A stretch of 64,000 nucleotides of DNA, from the NCBI GenBank assembly GCA_038501625.1, contig JAZAYU010000005.1:7688001-7752000 (forward strand). Direction: 5' to 3'. The position numbers and the translations under genes were made by a program. Positions within the stretch are counted from its first letter, which is position 1. The number at the start of each line of letters is the position of its first letter. Below the pieces are notes generated by a model. The model had not been told where the DNA came from. It made no database searches and worked only from the letters and a program-made list of their open reading frames with translations. Source of the DNA: Corbicula japonica. Lineage: Eukaryota > Mollusca > Bivalvia > Venerida > Cyrenidae. This document shows, one piece after another, positions 9,672 to 22,084 of the stretch.

Positions 9672-10069
9672 CTTTTATGTGAATGACGTCACCGCGTTCT
9701 GCGTTCTTGCGCCCCACGTACGTAAAAAACCGGTAACTTTTCGCCGAGTGATTGAAAACATTGGTAAGTAATTTTGTGGGCTACAAAAATACTGTGACAT
9801 TTTAATTCTGACCGGGTCGCAATGATTGGGGATTGTTTTGAGAACATAAATATTTGGTCATTTATACTTTCTTTTATGTGAATGACGTCACCGCGTTCTG
9901 CGTTCTTGCGGCCCACGTACGGAAAAAACCGGTAACTTTTCGCCGAGTGATTGTAAACATTGGTTAGTAATTTTGTGGGCTACAAAAATACTGTGACGTT
10001 TTAATTCGGACCGGGTCTCAATGATTGGGGATTGTTTTGAGAACATAAATATTTGGTCATTTATACTTT
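9672..10069. repeat. tandem duplication, 2 x 199 bp
   Basis: Unit 9672-9870 is repeated at 9871-10069 with only a handful of differences. Each unit carries a perfect CRE palindrome TGACGTCA (9684-9691, 9883-9890) and the block accggtaacttttcgccg. It lies within the F-box intron. Confidence 0.85.
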
Positions 10070-12351
10070 CTTTTGAAAAGGGTCAACATAGTTCAGGGTT
10101 CTCCACAGCCCATTTTAGCATAGCGGGAGCGCTACGCTTTGATCTTAACTACTGTACTTCCGCTACTCTTTAAGTATCCCGCTATGCCATAAAAAAGTAA
10201 CGCTCTGCCTTCCTGTTTGTTGTAAAATCCAAGTAATCATGTGTCTCAAAAGTAGCCGCAGGCAACTTCCCTCATTAAGAAATGACAACTAAAAGGCCGT
10301 TGCTTACACAAATCGCTGTCCAATTGACAAATCAAGACTGGTGGATGGGTTTAAGACCAATCTTTGGCATCTGCAAATTTTACGGTAATTTGCATTTCAA
10401 TCCTGTTTCAAATCAATACATTTTGTAACCATGCCTTTCAAACATTAGGCAAATAATCAAGGCTAAAAAAAAATAAAATGGTATATGTTCTGAGTTTTCT
10501 ATTCGTTCTTTTGTTAACAATTTGTTGCTGTTGATGTGTTGTCCAGGATTGAGGTTAACTTAAGAAAACATTTTTAAAGAATTTAAAAGATCGTTTAAAA
10601 TGTAAAACCTAGTAAAATATGTCAAGATTGGTTGATTAATTTAGTTTAAGTCATTATTTTGATTTTTTGGGGAATGAAACACGGAAAAATGCAAAAGTTT
10701 AAATGCTAGCTGTATCTTTTATTAATCCAGGTTATAATTTGCTTAAAACATCTGGTCGGCAAGATTTGACTGTGAAAAGCGTAAAACAATCAAAGACGTG
10801 GTTGCCACTTTGAATCGGGAAGTCTTATATGAAAACAAATACATTGTGGATAACACGTTACTGTATATTTTCCACAGACACATATATAAGCGTATCGAGT
10901 TTTTCTGACAAAATGCGTTTACTTCAAGAAATATATTTTATGTTACATGATCTCTCTAAATTGGAGGTAAACTGATGAATTCAGCAATGTATCGTTGTTG
11001 TATTCAACGCCCGTTAAGCTTATTAAGTTATTCATGTTATTATAAACATCTTTTTTATATAAAATCGTCAGCCATAGTCAATAGACATTAGTTTAAGTTG
11101 CATTTCATGAATATCTACGTGTTACGGGAATGATGTAGAAAGAAGATGAAATGTCCGCAGACCTCCAAAATCTCAGGATTTTATCTGAAATCTCCGGACC
11201 GTAAGGTTCTTCTCCGGATCTAAGGATTTTCAGGCAAAATCTCAGGATTTAAAAATATTGAAAAGGATAATTAATTAAACATAAATTTAACTGAATTTAG
11301 AATGGTTTTACAATTATATTAATTAATATTAAGAAACTTGGTCTTGGTCACGGCTCCAAAATTTCCTGTTTATCGAGAGATTACGTGATAGTGACACGCT
11401 GCCTCGGGCACACATGTACACAACAGCTAAGTGTCATAAAACTAAACTTGGATCTGAATATCGCAGTCCCGTTCATTTGTTTTGGTCCATGGTCATTTTG
11501 ATTTTAAACAGAAATGAAAATATTATATTTCAAAACCTTCAGCGACAACAATTACGAACTTCAACATCAAGATAGTTTTTATTTAAAAAAAAAAACAACA
11601 AAACTCTCTGCATTTTTTTTAAAATAGGTTTTGGTTGGCCTGCCGTCCGGCAATATTCGTTTGGTTCAATCAATTTAACGATTTCTCGGGTTTTAGCTGG
11701 AATCATCCTGTTTTGTAAATACGTAATATTTTTTCTCAAAAGCAAAACACGCAAAACACGTAAAACACATATCAACCTAGTCGCGGACGAGCTACATAAG
11801 AATATAATTATGTCTCATTCCACTATAAAATATAGCGTTACAAAAAATGCCGTAAAACGGTAAAATGTCCGATAATGTTCGTCTGAATTGTCAATTATAC
11901 AGATTTATTTTTAGTAAACACAATTCACGTGTGTATTTTCATAAAAACCCAAACAAATCCGTTGGATACTCGCGTCCTGAAAATACCCCGATAAACAATG
12001 TTTAAAATGCGCATAAACTTTCTTGATGTGCTTGTAAATGATCATAACGTGTTTTTTTATTCTTCGTTGTTTGACTGAACTTACTTATTTATAAATTTGA
12101 GATGATTAATCAACATTTTCTTAATTTTATAATCACTTAGTCATATTAACAATAGTAAACAATGCCCCCTCGCGTGCATTTATCGACTAAATATGCTCTT
12201 CAATTTTAGAGAGCGCTAAGGGGAGGTAACAATGTGAAAGAACTCTATTGTAAAAGGTTATCTGGCACAGCATTCTTAAATTTAACATAATCGCTTTGAT
12301 CTTAGTACGAAAAGTATCGAGTACAAATCACTAAATTGACATTTCATTTAC

Positions 12352-12378
12352 CTCAACTGGAAGTCGTGCGGCTGCCAT
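12352..12378 (-). CDS. F-box/LRR protein, exon 1 (residues 1-9)
   Basis: The coding part of exon 1 is 27 nt: ATG in a good context (aaaATGG) encoding MAAARLPVE, then the donor gtaaatg. LPVE is the usual opening of an F-box, and exon 2 continues it in frame (VVAHVMRYL), giving a 635-residue protein. The exon is too short for normal ORF listing. It was found by looking upstream for the missing F-box start. An RNA-seq junction 12352/8731 would settle it. Confidence 0.72.
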
Positions 12379-15300
12379 TTTCTCGATCTTTCATAATAAA
12401 ATATCACATAATTGTCATAGTCAGCAGCACATGACTTAGTATTTCTGCTTCCCGTCTATATACATCAAGGTTGACTTGTGTTCTGTTTACATAAAATATC
12501 TAGGACGAACGGTTTGTGTTAAACTCCGGGACTCGGTATAAGAACGGACCGTCAGCGTTCAGATTATTACGGAAAGCTATTAGACCTATACGACAGAAAC
12601 AAGAAAAGTCAGTTGGACAATATTTCCTAATTTCATTACTTCATTATAGTTTTACTAGAGAATGGTAGAAAAATATATCCAGGCTTAAGAATAAATCATC
12701 TAAATGAGCTAAGTTTCGTTGACAACAAGGTTGATAACTCCTGATTTATTATCATTTGTGTTGATAACTCCTGATTATAATCCTTTGAGTAATTCTCCTT
12801 TCAAATAGTTTTAACCTGAAACTGAATGTTGCTTATTGCTGTGAAAGTAATCATCTTTGTCTGAAAACAAAGATGATTACTCCCGATTGACTATTTTTGA
12901 GTTATGGCCCTTTTCAAAATGACGTTCACCTCAAACTAAGTGTTGCCGTGCTTGTCCTATAGGCTTAAAACGCGAATATGTTATCTGCATAAACAAAGCT
13001 TTTCTATAAGTATTTTCTAGGTTATATGCAATATTTGTTCTGGATTTAGGTTATTTGAAATGGGCATAACCAGGAGTTATCGTTCTTGTTGCCACAGACG
13101 GCCTTGTTGCAAGCAGACGATATATTACAAGTATTAAGTTAAAAGTATTGTACTTTAAATGTTATAATCAAATTTTAAGATCAGAATATTAGCAGAAAAA
13201 AAGAGTAAAACTTGTACTAACAAATGTAATAATTTAGAACCAGGACCGAATCCAGATGAGTGTTCACTGGTATTGCTTGATCCCTCTTTTTGGGCAGTTA
13301 TATTTGATTTTCATAGGGACTTTGGTGGTAAAAAAGCTGTAATTTTTCATGTCGCTATCTTATGACTGTCCCCAAATGAATCATATGTATAGAAATTTTG
13401 CATCTGACACAGAAAATAACATATAGCCAAGTGCAAGTCTAATGTAGAATTCGATCACCAGACTTGAAATGGAGATTGCGTATTCGAAACCGACATATTT
13501 CTGCAACCCACATGTGGCACAGGAACGCGTTTATGCCCAATAGTCATCGAGAATTGTGAACTGTAGTGCTAAACACAGACTATGTTACATTTGAAGTAAC
13601 AGTAGACACGGATCATCATGAGCAATGGACGGGGTCTACAGTGCTTATCAAGGGTGGATTGAAATTTCTATAAAAAGGGGTTCGTTTTGGGCATCCCTCC
13701 TCTCCCTGTCTGTCACATTTGTCACAGATCAGCCTGAGCAATAGAATGGGAATCTACACTTCTCGCTATCGTGCTCTTTAGTTAATAAATGCAGCCAGTC
13801 AACTCATTTATGTAAAACACAGCACAGGAGAGAAAAAATGAATGGACTAACTTAAGTTTGGAAAAAACTGATTACATTATTAAGCAAGCTAAGGGTTGGT
13901 ATAAACTGAATGATTCACCATTCTTGATTCATAACCATATAAAATAAAACTAAAATTTAAAAAGACAACAGTAGCAGTGTTTTAAAAGCCCGAGTGAAGG
14001 CTTCAGATTATCCTGTGGTTATTCCAACTAGCACAGTGTTCGATCGATTGCTATGAAGAGTTCCTTAGAATGACAGCCCAGTCAGGTAAGCCGGCTACAA
14101 CAGTGTTAAAAGATTCAGACTGCCAACCCAGCCCGCTTGTGTATAGATTAGATCTTCAGAGGGCAGCTGGTACAGTTGAGAGCTTCAGATTGACAGCTTG
14201 AGCTGTGGGAGCTTTACGATTTCCCATACAAAAAATAGGCTAGATAAAAACACATTCAGTTGCATAGCAAGATTTCGTTTGATTCGGAGAATCTTGTGAA
14301 ATCTGCTTAGAATTTGAATCCGGAATAGCTCAACATGAACCGAGACAACTCGTACAAAATGTCGGTTGCACAAAGGGAGATAAACACGGATAATTATGGA
14401 GTGACAGCAAGAGAGACAACTCGCACAGGAAAAATCTATTTATCCGCGGTAGTTACTTCCCTTAGCTTGTAGGCAAGTTAATATTATTTTAGCGGAATCA
14501 CGTTGGTAGCTTTCCTTGGACATGGTTTATGGGCAGAGATATTTGCAGGAAATGAATTGATGTGCAAACTTTTATCAAAAAAGATAATTGGACACGTAAG
14601 CAAATATTTTAGAAGGAAATGTCTACCGAAACTTCGAATTTTAGCTGGGAATAGAATCTACTGGAGTCTATAAGCCGAATAGTTATTTAATTAATTTGTA
14701 GCGAATTTTTTACATGGCATATCACACCCAAGATGTAAAAAAAACTCGGGGTTTTATTCTGTGAGTTACTGTTGATACACACTTGACATGATAAATTTCA
14801 ATATAAATAACAAGAAAATGTTGAAAATACATCATTTTAAGCATTTTTGTTATTATGAATGGAACCCTACGTCATATTTAAAGTATACTCGTACATTTAT
14901 CCCCTATAAAGCCCGCGAAAACTTGGTATCAACTAAAGCTAATCTACTATACCCTTTTTTGTGAATTAATCTCGTTGGGTCGTTATAAGAATGCTCTCCC
15001 CTGATTACTCTTCTGTATATTTTGCACGAAATGCACGCGCCAATTTGTAAACAAATATCTTCAAATTCTTTATTATAATTAGAAGGCATGTTAATTATTG
15101 ATAGAGTCTGAATAAAATATAAAGGCAGCCCATCGCATCACCGTACCTTTTGAGAGGTAACTTGTCCATCTTAATTAAATTTATTGAGATGACCACTTCC
15201 CCACCCACAGTCTGTTTAGGCTAATACACTGAATACCTTGAATCTTCTGAGTCTTCAAAAAGTCGAAGACTTGTGCAATCCCCATTAAAAAAACAAAATA

Positions 15301-15414
15301 TTTCTCAATATCCTAAATAACTAAAGATTACAAAGTAAACAGATCACGGAAATAATCTTGATCCCAGCTGCATCTCGATTTCAAAATTACCAAATTGGGT
15401 ATCGATCGAAAATA
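12379..15414. other. 5' flank of the F-box gene; no other gene recognised
   Basis: The promoter of the minus-strand F-box gene should lie at about 12,380-12,700, but I see no clear TATA or initiator. A perfect 14-bp hairpin (gtaatcatctttgt and complement) lies at 12,847-12,882. The phrase gttgataactcctgatt occurs twice near 12,730-12,775. The rest holds no supported gene. Confidence 0.45.
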
Positions 15415-15749
15415 TGATTGCAATTCTGTTGAATTCCGCCGAGCACTGGCTAGTAACTAACAAATATGTACGAGGTAAAGAGTTTGGTTACAACGAATGA
15501 TATGCGTGAATTCTGCTTGGACGAGTATTTAAAAATTTGATCGAACCGCTGCAGGAATATGTGTCGCTATAGACTCTGCGGCTAAAAATAGCTCGCTCGT
15601 CCAATCAGAATTCACACATATAATTTTTTGTAACCAAACTCAATACCGTGGACATGTTTGTTAGTATTTCATCGGAAAAATGAAAAAATGGATGTTATGT
15701 TCATAATTTCCTATCCAGTGCTCGGTGGAATTCAACAGAGGGGCAATCA
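15415..15749. mobile_element. 335-bp foldback element
   Basis: Imperfect inverted arms include tgttgaattccgccgagcac with its partner gtgctcggtggaattcaaca, then gagtttggttacaa with ttgtaaccaaactc, and gtgaattctgcttggacgag with ctcgtccaatcagaattcac. The loop, about 65 bp, lies at 15,528-15,593. No coding capacity. Confidence 0.65.
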
Positions 15750-16505
15750 TGGAATTATGGCCATTGTTGTTGTAGCAGTTGGGGCATCAGTGTCCCAGGA
15801 CACATTCTAGTTCTTAAACAAATTTATTTTCTCATTGTTTTTTCTAATAATCAAAATTATGATCATAGGACAAACAGTTCTTTTATTAAAACATCATGAA
15901 GTAAAATATCAAAGGATGTGACATCAATAATTATAATAAGGACATCAAAAATCTCATTTAATTACTGGTCTCTGTTCAGCAGCTGAAATAAACCTGATCG
16001 TAAAATGAGATCTTCCATTTCAGCTTCTCATCTATGCCCCAGGCTATTAACATGTAGATATTTCAAAGGTTTATAGTGGATAAATCAGGACTTTTTTTCA
16101 CTGCCTGGGGAACGGGCCCACGCCCTATAATTCTGGGGAAAATAGCGTGCTTTTTTCTCAAGGGAAAAAATTCCTGATGTAAAGTTACTTTTTGGGGAAA
16201 ACTGGAAGATTTTAAAGAAATTTTCTGAGGGGAAGGCGCCCGTAAACAAGGAAAAAACGCCATGAAGCTGTTGAACATTGTACTTACATTGGAAGAACAT
16301 ATGTATGGAGGATCAGTCGCTTTTTTGTGTTGCCCTTTCGAAGAAAAGGCGATACATAGCCAGAGCTCCAGATAACATGCATAACCACATAAAATCTAGG
16401 GACAGCAAGGAATAGCAAAATTGGCATTCTAATATTCGGTTGTGAAAGTATTCGTTACAGTTTTTACTCTTATAATCATTGTTAATTAGTTTTTGCCTTT
16501 TTCAG
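15750..16505. other. no gene recognised
   Basis: AT-rich. A stretch rich in ggggaaaa words at 16,100-16,260 weakly resembles 32,900-33,015 and may be an old repeat. Confidence 0.4.
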
Positions 16506-16623
16506 TTATGTGAAGATTGTCAAAGGCTTCGAAGAGACAGAAAGGCAGACATACTGTACCATGACAAATACTGTAATTAAGTGCAGCCAGATTGCTCATT
16601 GATGACAGCCAACATCGATTCAA
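16506..16623 (+). other. exon-like segment with good splice signals
   Basis: A pyrimidine-rich acceptor (tttttgcctttttcag) and a strong donor (CAA|gtaagtt) bracket 118 nt. One frame reads LCEDCQRLRRDRKADILYHD and stops at TAA after 24 codons. It could be an exon of a plus-strand transcript, perhaps non-coding. Exon-like segments on the same strand lie at 19.7 and 31.2 kb. Confidence 0.35.
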
Positions 16624-16696
16624 GTAAGTTAAACTAATAAGCTGCTCTTCAACAGTTTATTGCGGTGCAATAAAACCTCTACCCAGAGAATTTTAA

Positions 16697-16932
16697 CCCT
16701 TTCCTCCATATATATACGCATTTTTACGCGTGTGTGACTAGTGTAGATCCAGATCAGCCGGCACATCCGTGCCGTCTGATCAGGATCTGCACTGTTCGTT
16801 CTTTGGTCAAAAATAACTTAACAAATCAAAAAGCGAACAGTTTAGATCCTGATCAGATGGCACGGATGTGCCGGCTGATCTGGATCTAAACTGTTCGCCC
16901 ATGCAATAAAGGTGTTTCTATGGAGGAAAAGG
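16697..16932. mobile_element. MITE-A copy with TTAA duplication
   Basis: The copy is complete: termini ccctttcctccatatata and tatggaggaaaagg, TTAA at 16,693-16,696 and 16,933-16,936, and both palindromes intact. Confidence 0.9.
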
Positions 16933-17269
16933 TTAAGTGGATCTGACGTGACAAACATTTTTTCATTGGAAAAAGATTTCAAGCTGTCAAAATGCAAGCT
17001 GTCTTTTCTTGCAATCTATATTGAAAAGTAATTTGAGACTTGTAAGTCCTGGATTTTCCTGTCTGGTGCTATTTGTAGTAATTATTGACATTGTATTTTG
17101 GAACTGAACACTTGTTTGAACAAAAACATCAGTTTTTGCAACCATGCTTACCATATCTACATGTAAACAACTTCATGAAATCAAGTAAGAATTCTTTTAG
17201 AAACCTGGTTTAAGTTAGTTTTGAAACTGAATTCAATTGTAAAAAGCAACAAATAAATATAAATCCTCA

Positions 17270-17880
17270 TAGCTCAGGCTTCGCGAAATTGCTAAAACTT
17301 TGCCTGACATTCGGTCAGACAAACTTCCAATTCTTGTCTGACCAGGCGCGTAGGGTTCGCTTATTGATTCATTAATTTATTTCTTCAGTGTCATCAAATA
17401 CTGGCTCATCAAAAATATTCTCATTTAAAAGTAACCACGAGCGGCCATTTTTTAACAGACTTTCTCGGCGGGCACTTATACTCGTACTCCTTTTGTTTTG
17501 CTTTTTTTCTTCATCATTTTTTTTGCATTCTTTTGCCTGGTGTAGTGCCATCATTATACCGCAAGAATGACATTTTCTTTGTCAAAGGTCGCAGCTATGG
17601 TTAATTTATCTAGAATTTGACTGGAAACTTAAACAGAAATGGAAAGTAAAACTCGTTTTCAGTATTCTCATATTCATGGGAGAAAACTTGATCAGACTTG
17701 ATATATCCCGGTATTCATGCCTGACGGATAGACACTTACTCAGTTGTTATCGGTAAATAAATTTAGGACTGAACTGTGCCGGACATAAGGTCCGGAACCC
17801 TGGAAAAAATTATTGGACCAGACTGATTTTCGCCAGACATGTCTGACGGTCCAGCAACTTTCGCAAAGCCTGATAGCTAA
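17270..17880. mobile_element. about 610-bp inverted-repeat element
   Basis: The left end (agctcaggcttcgcgaaattgc, then cctgacattcggtcagac) mirrors the right end (gtctgacggtccagcaactttcgcaaagcctgatagct read inverted) over about 50 bp with mismatches. No coding capacity was recognised. The frames at 17.37-17.57 kb are low-complexity. Confidence 0.45.
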
Positions 17881-18588
17881 TTTAAATTTATTTTACACTG
17901 AAAAACAACAAATATTTTCATTCAATTATTTTCTAAAATTTAGTCATAATTATTCAGACACTGTGAATAACAAAGCAAAAAATAGTAGACATTTAACCTT
18001 AAGATTTCTTAGATAGCTCTTAATTTGCTTGATGTTTACTTAGTGGTATTTCAGGACTGAGGTGTTAAATCATAAACTACACTTTGCGGAAGCCAATCAT
18101 CAGTCAAGAACACCACCCACCAGATCCCTCATTTGTTGATGGACACAATAATTGTGTTAACAATGACATTTCAGTGAAAATTTCTTTATGAGGGACAGTG
18201 GTGCTCTAGTGAAATGACACATTTACTCGGATTTTACAATAAAGAAGTATAAGATAGCATTAGCAAGGGGTAGCTGGATAATTAAGGAATAGCAGATATA
18301 CATATTTGAGATTAATGTGTACAATGTTGCATAAATGACTGGGTGGAACGATGGAGCTTATATGATTTGTTTTCTGTAAAGATTGCAGATTGATGAAAAA
18401 GCTTGACGACCCTTTTGGAGGTTGTGATGTGGCTGATCAGTACCCAAGGATCTGCACATGGCTTGACGTATCCATCTGTCACTCTGGCATGCAATACTAG
18501 TAAGATAAAGGCTTACATTGATGCCTTACTTGATCTTTTTTCAGGCACAATGGAGATTTTAGTTAATGTAAACTTCAAATGGCTTGCA
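17881..18588. other. no gene recognised
   Basis: AT-rich. A possible acceptor tatttcag lies at about 18,053, but no matching donor and no long frame were seen. Confidence 0.4.
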
Positions 18589-18639
18589 CAGAAAAAGAGG
18601 TCACAAATGGAAAAAAAATCATAACCCATGGATAACCAG

Positions 18640-18785
18640 GGCCCAAGATCATGAAACTAAGTTTTAAGATCAGTCTCAAATCTCAAGCATCTGATTGGCT
18701 GAAATGGCGACCAGTCACCATTTCAGCCAATCAGATGCTTGAGATTTGAGACTGATCTCCAGATTTAGTTTTATGATCTTGGATG
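18640..18785. mobile_element. MITE-B copy flanked by 52-bp direct repeats
   Basis: The palindromic core (ctgattggctgaaatggcg and complement) and arms (cccaagatcatgaaactaag) are typical. A direct repeat of about 52 bp (cagaaaaagaggtcacaaat...gataaccag) lies on both sides, at 18,589-18,639 and 18,786-18,836. Confidence 0.75.
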
Positions 18786-18836
18786 CAGAAAAAGAGGTCA
18801 CAAATGGAATAAAAATCATATACCATGGATAACCAG

Positions 18837-19617
18837 TATATACCTGGTCAGCCTTCGTAATATTTCGTTAAAAATTTGATCATACAAGCCAACCAATTAC
18901 AATCAACAAAATCAAATTACAGTAAAGTTTTGAAAACTTGAAAATTCGATCAGGTTAACATCTTGTCATTTACCGTATAATGGGTTATTTTCGCAATCGA
19001 AAATATTCACGATTTTGCCTTATTTAAATTTTTGTGGTTGTAATTTTAGCGAATTTGCGCCCTCAGAAATAAAAAGTATAAACTTTCCTTTATTAAATTT
19101 TGTAAAATATGAAAACGAAAACTCAAAATTTTATATGTGTACACATATGCTTTTCTGTTATCATTGCAAAGGGATAAAGTATTCTTGAAAATCAGCAGCC
19201 ACAACTTAGTTGTCTTTCCCTTTATTGTAATATGGGTTTCAGTAAAATGTCAGCGATTCTTTGAAATATTCACATTTATTGGAATTAAATCACGTTCTCT
19301 ACCTCTTGTGGATAAATAAAATCACAAAATTTTCATAAATAAATCAACTGGTCCTCGATAAACAACGCTAGAAATTCCAACCATTTCCAATTACCTCCCT
19401 TTAAATTGAATATGTAGTGTTTTGTAAGTAATGATTAATTGTTATTCGATTGGCAGTTCCTCAGGTCTTGCTGTGGAAGTTTTTATTCATGAACAATTTA
19501 ACTCAAAAACAACTGAGATTAACTAAATAAACACCATTCAAAGCGTTCCTAATTAAATGAAAATATGGTAATGGGAAAACAAGCATAAAAAGTGGATACT
19601 TTTTATTTTTGTTCAGT
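18837..19617. other. no gene recognised
   Basis: Very AT-rich sequence with no supported feature. Confidence 0.4.
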
Positions 19618-19815
19618 ATATACTGGCATCCAGTTAAACAACATACATCATGGGGAAAAGCATGTTTCTATAAGTGGTGTTTACTTTTTCAGATGTGCTG
19701 TGTTATTCATTCCCAAGATGAACTGGCATCTGGTAGGACTTGTTTCAACATAGGCATGAACAACTAGAAGACCTACATAGACCACTGTGCTTAATGTTTC
19801 ATGACCTGTGAGTAC
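19618..19815 (+). repeat. exon-like segment, copy 1 of a dispersed duplication
   Basis: Intron-like flank (tactggcatccagt...gcatgtttct) and acceptor ttactttttcag precede 19,693. The segment ends at donor gacct|gtgagtac near 19,808. The same order of flank, acceptor, exon and donor recurs at 31,098-31,250. No frame is open across either copy, so a UTR or non-coding exon is more likely than coding. Confidence 0.45.
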
Positions 19816-19895
19816 TCATTATATGTTACAAAATACAATAGCTATGTACAGCTTTTAAGCTTGGAACACTTGTTTACCATATATCTTGAATTTGT

Positions 19896-21290
19896 TGTAC
19901 ATGTATAAGTATTGTGATTTGAGTTGTACATGTTTGAGATTTGTGGATTGAATTGTACATGTATAATATTAAATTTTGTAGGTCGATTTGTAAATGTATG
20001 AGTTTTTCATAGAGTTGTACATGCATAAGATTTTTTTAATCATTTTTACATGTATGACATTTGTAGATAAGAGTTGTACGTCTATGAGATTTGTGGATTG
20101 AGTTGTACATCTATGAGATTTGTGGATTTAGTTCTACATGTATGAGGTTTGAAGATAGAGTTGCACATGTATGAGATTTGTGGGGCGAGTTGTACATGTA
20201 TCAGATTTGTTGATTGAGTTGTACATGTATGAGATTTGTTGATTGAGTTGTACATGTATGATATATGTGGGTTGAGTTGTACATGTATGAGTTTTGTTGA
20301 TTGAGTTGTACAGTGGAGATCCAATATAACGCGGTCTGTGGGGTCCATCCCATCAAATCGCGTTAATATCGGATTCGTGATATTCGCGGGACATAGAACT
20401 TACGCTATGCTAGGTCCATACATGTATTACTCGTATCATTTTATCGTTATTTGAAATAAAATCCTTTGTTTCCATGTTGTTTTGTTATTATCTAACAGGT
20501 GCTATAAAATTATTACTTTGTGAAATTAACTCACAAAAGTTTATTCTGCGGGCGTTTGTCATATGCGGAACTCATGTATTTGTTTGACCTGAACGCTGTT
20601 TTGAAGGAAAACAATACGCATGAAAACTTTGAACTTAAGTTTATATAAGAACATGGTAAAGCTACTCAAAATGTCAACAGGTTCTCAACACATGTCAAAT
20701 GTAGGCATGAGCTTCTCAAATTAGAAGCCAATTAACAACATCAGACACCTTTGTAATTTTATCTGCAGTAGGTGCGAAAAACAACCATTCAGTAACCATT
20801 TCACGTACGTGATTAGGTGCCCCAGTGTTTGTACAACAATTTATTACTTAACAATTTTATGACAGTTTGATATTTTAATAAACGTAGGAAACAATTAACA
20901 GATCATAAAGGAACATTTCACAATTTTTTCAATGTTTCTCAATACGTTAATGAACGAGCGTCATTGTCTTTATCGATTAACGCGGTATTTACGTTGTTAC
21001 TTCCCTTTTTTTTTCTTTCCAAATATACAAAAATGGCCGTTGATAGAATTTTACTATATTTTATCATTTTTATGAATAAAAAACGGGGTCCAAGGGTCGG
21101 CCGCGTTATATTGGATTTCGCGATATAGCGGATCGCGATATAGCGGAGCTCCACTGTACATGTATGATATATGTGGGTTGAGTTGTACATGTATGAGATT
21201 TGTTGATTGAGTTGTACATGTATGATATATGTGGGTTGAGTTGTACATGTTTGGGATTTGTGGATATAGTTGTACATACATGAGATTTGT
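19896..21290. repeat. 29-bp minisatellite split by a transposon
   Basis: Units read ttgagttgtacatgtatgag then atttgtgga, about 29 bp, degenerate at the left. The array occupies 19,896-20,310 and resumes at 21,157-21,290. The gap is the element at 20,311-21,156. Isolated related units recur near 22,436-22,545. Confidence 0.85.
20311..21156. mobile_element. 846-bp Tigger/pogo-like element inserted in the minisatellite
   Basis: Tips CAGTGGAGATCC and GGAGCTCCACTG, with subterminal aatataacgcgg and ccgcgttatatt inverted. TA lies on both sides (20,309-20,310 and 21,157-21,158). Removing it restores the minisatellite unit gattgagttgTAcatgtatg. No transposase frame is present. Confidence 0.8.
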
Positions 21291-22084
21291 AGATAAGCAA
21301 AGACAAATTTACACGTTCAAACAAAATTTGTCTTTGAATGTTTGAGAAAATGGCAGCCAATTGATATTTGAGGTTAAATGTTGATGCTATTTATCTGATC
21401 AAAATCAGTCCAGAAATTACTGAGAAAGAAGCAAAAACCTACCTGAAGTGTGTGATTTTGTGTGTGCACGACATTCTTAAATTAAGGTAGTATAGCACCC
21501 CTGTTTAGTAGACATGTGGGATTTGTAGACTAATTCTTACGTGTCTATTGTACGAATTTGAGATTTGGGGATATTGTGACAGCCCAGAGAGCTAATCTGT
21601 CATCCGACACTGTACATTTATAAAACTAACTGTTTTTGAAGAAAAAATCATGAGTTGAGATTTGTTCTAGCATGCAAGTATTGAAAGACATTTAGACATC
21701 ATTCAAAACATTCAAGTCATGGCACTGCCAATCTCATTTATATTAAACATGATATTAAACATATGATAATATTATTTAAAAACATAATTGATATTTGTAA
21801 CTAAATTACTTTTTCGTGTGTTTCATTGTGTGTAACATAATGGAAGACTTAGAAGTGGAATTTAAAGGTTTGAAGTCAAAATGAATATGCTGTCATATGT
21901 TTTGTTTATAAAGCAATATATTGTGGTACATATCGCAATACAGTGTTATCATATTGCAGTATATCGTGGTACACTTCAGGTGTATCGTGACAACCCTGGG
22001 GATAAGTACTGTTCTATTAATTGTAAGTGCATGAGATTTTGGGACTGATACTTCCATGTCAGTTGTACATGTTTAAAAATTTTG
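21291..22084. other. no gene recognised
   Basis: A short inverted repeat (agacaaattt / aaatttgtct) lies near 21,300-21,335. Nothing else is supported. Confidence 0.4.

Larger units (their letters stand above)
8732..12351 (-). other. intron of the F-box/LRR gene
   Basis: A 3,620-bp intron of GT-AG type: donor GAG|gtaaatg, acceptor atatttcag|GTT. Both exon edges are phase 0. It contains a Harbinger-like MITE and a 199-bp tandem duplication. The stretch from about 10,100 to 12,340 is otherwise AT-rich, with a weak inverted repeat around agcatagcggga / tcccgctatgcc (10,115-10,190) and a short run of repeated ctcaggattt (11,170-11,250). Confidence 0.75.

Noticed and set aside
9408..9686. 92-codon plus-strand ORF with hydrophobic C-terminus
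   Set aside because: It lies in the intron of the minus-strand F-box gene, partly in the 199-bp duplication, and has no similarity that I recognise.
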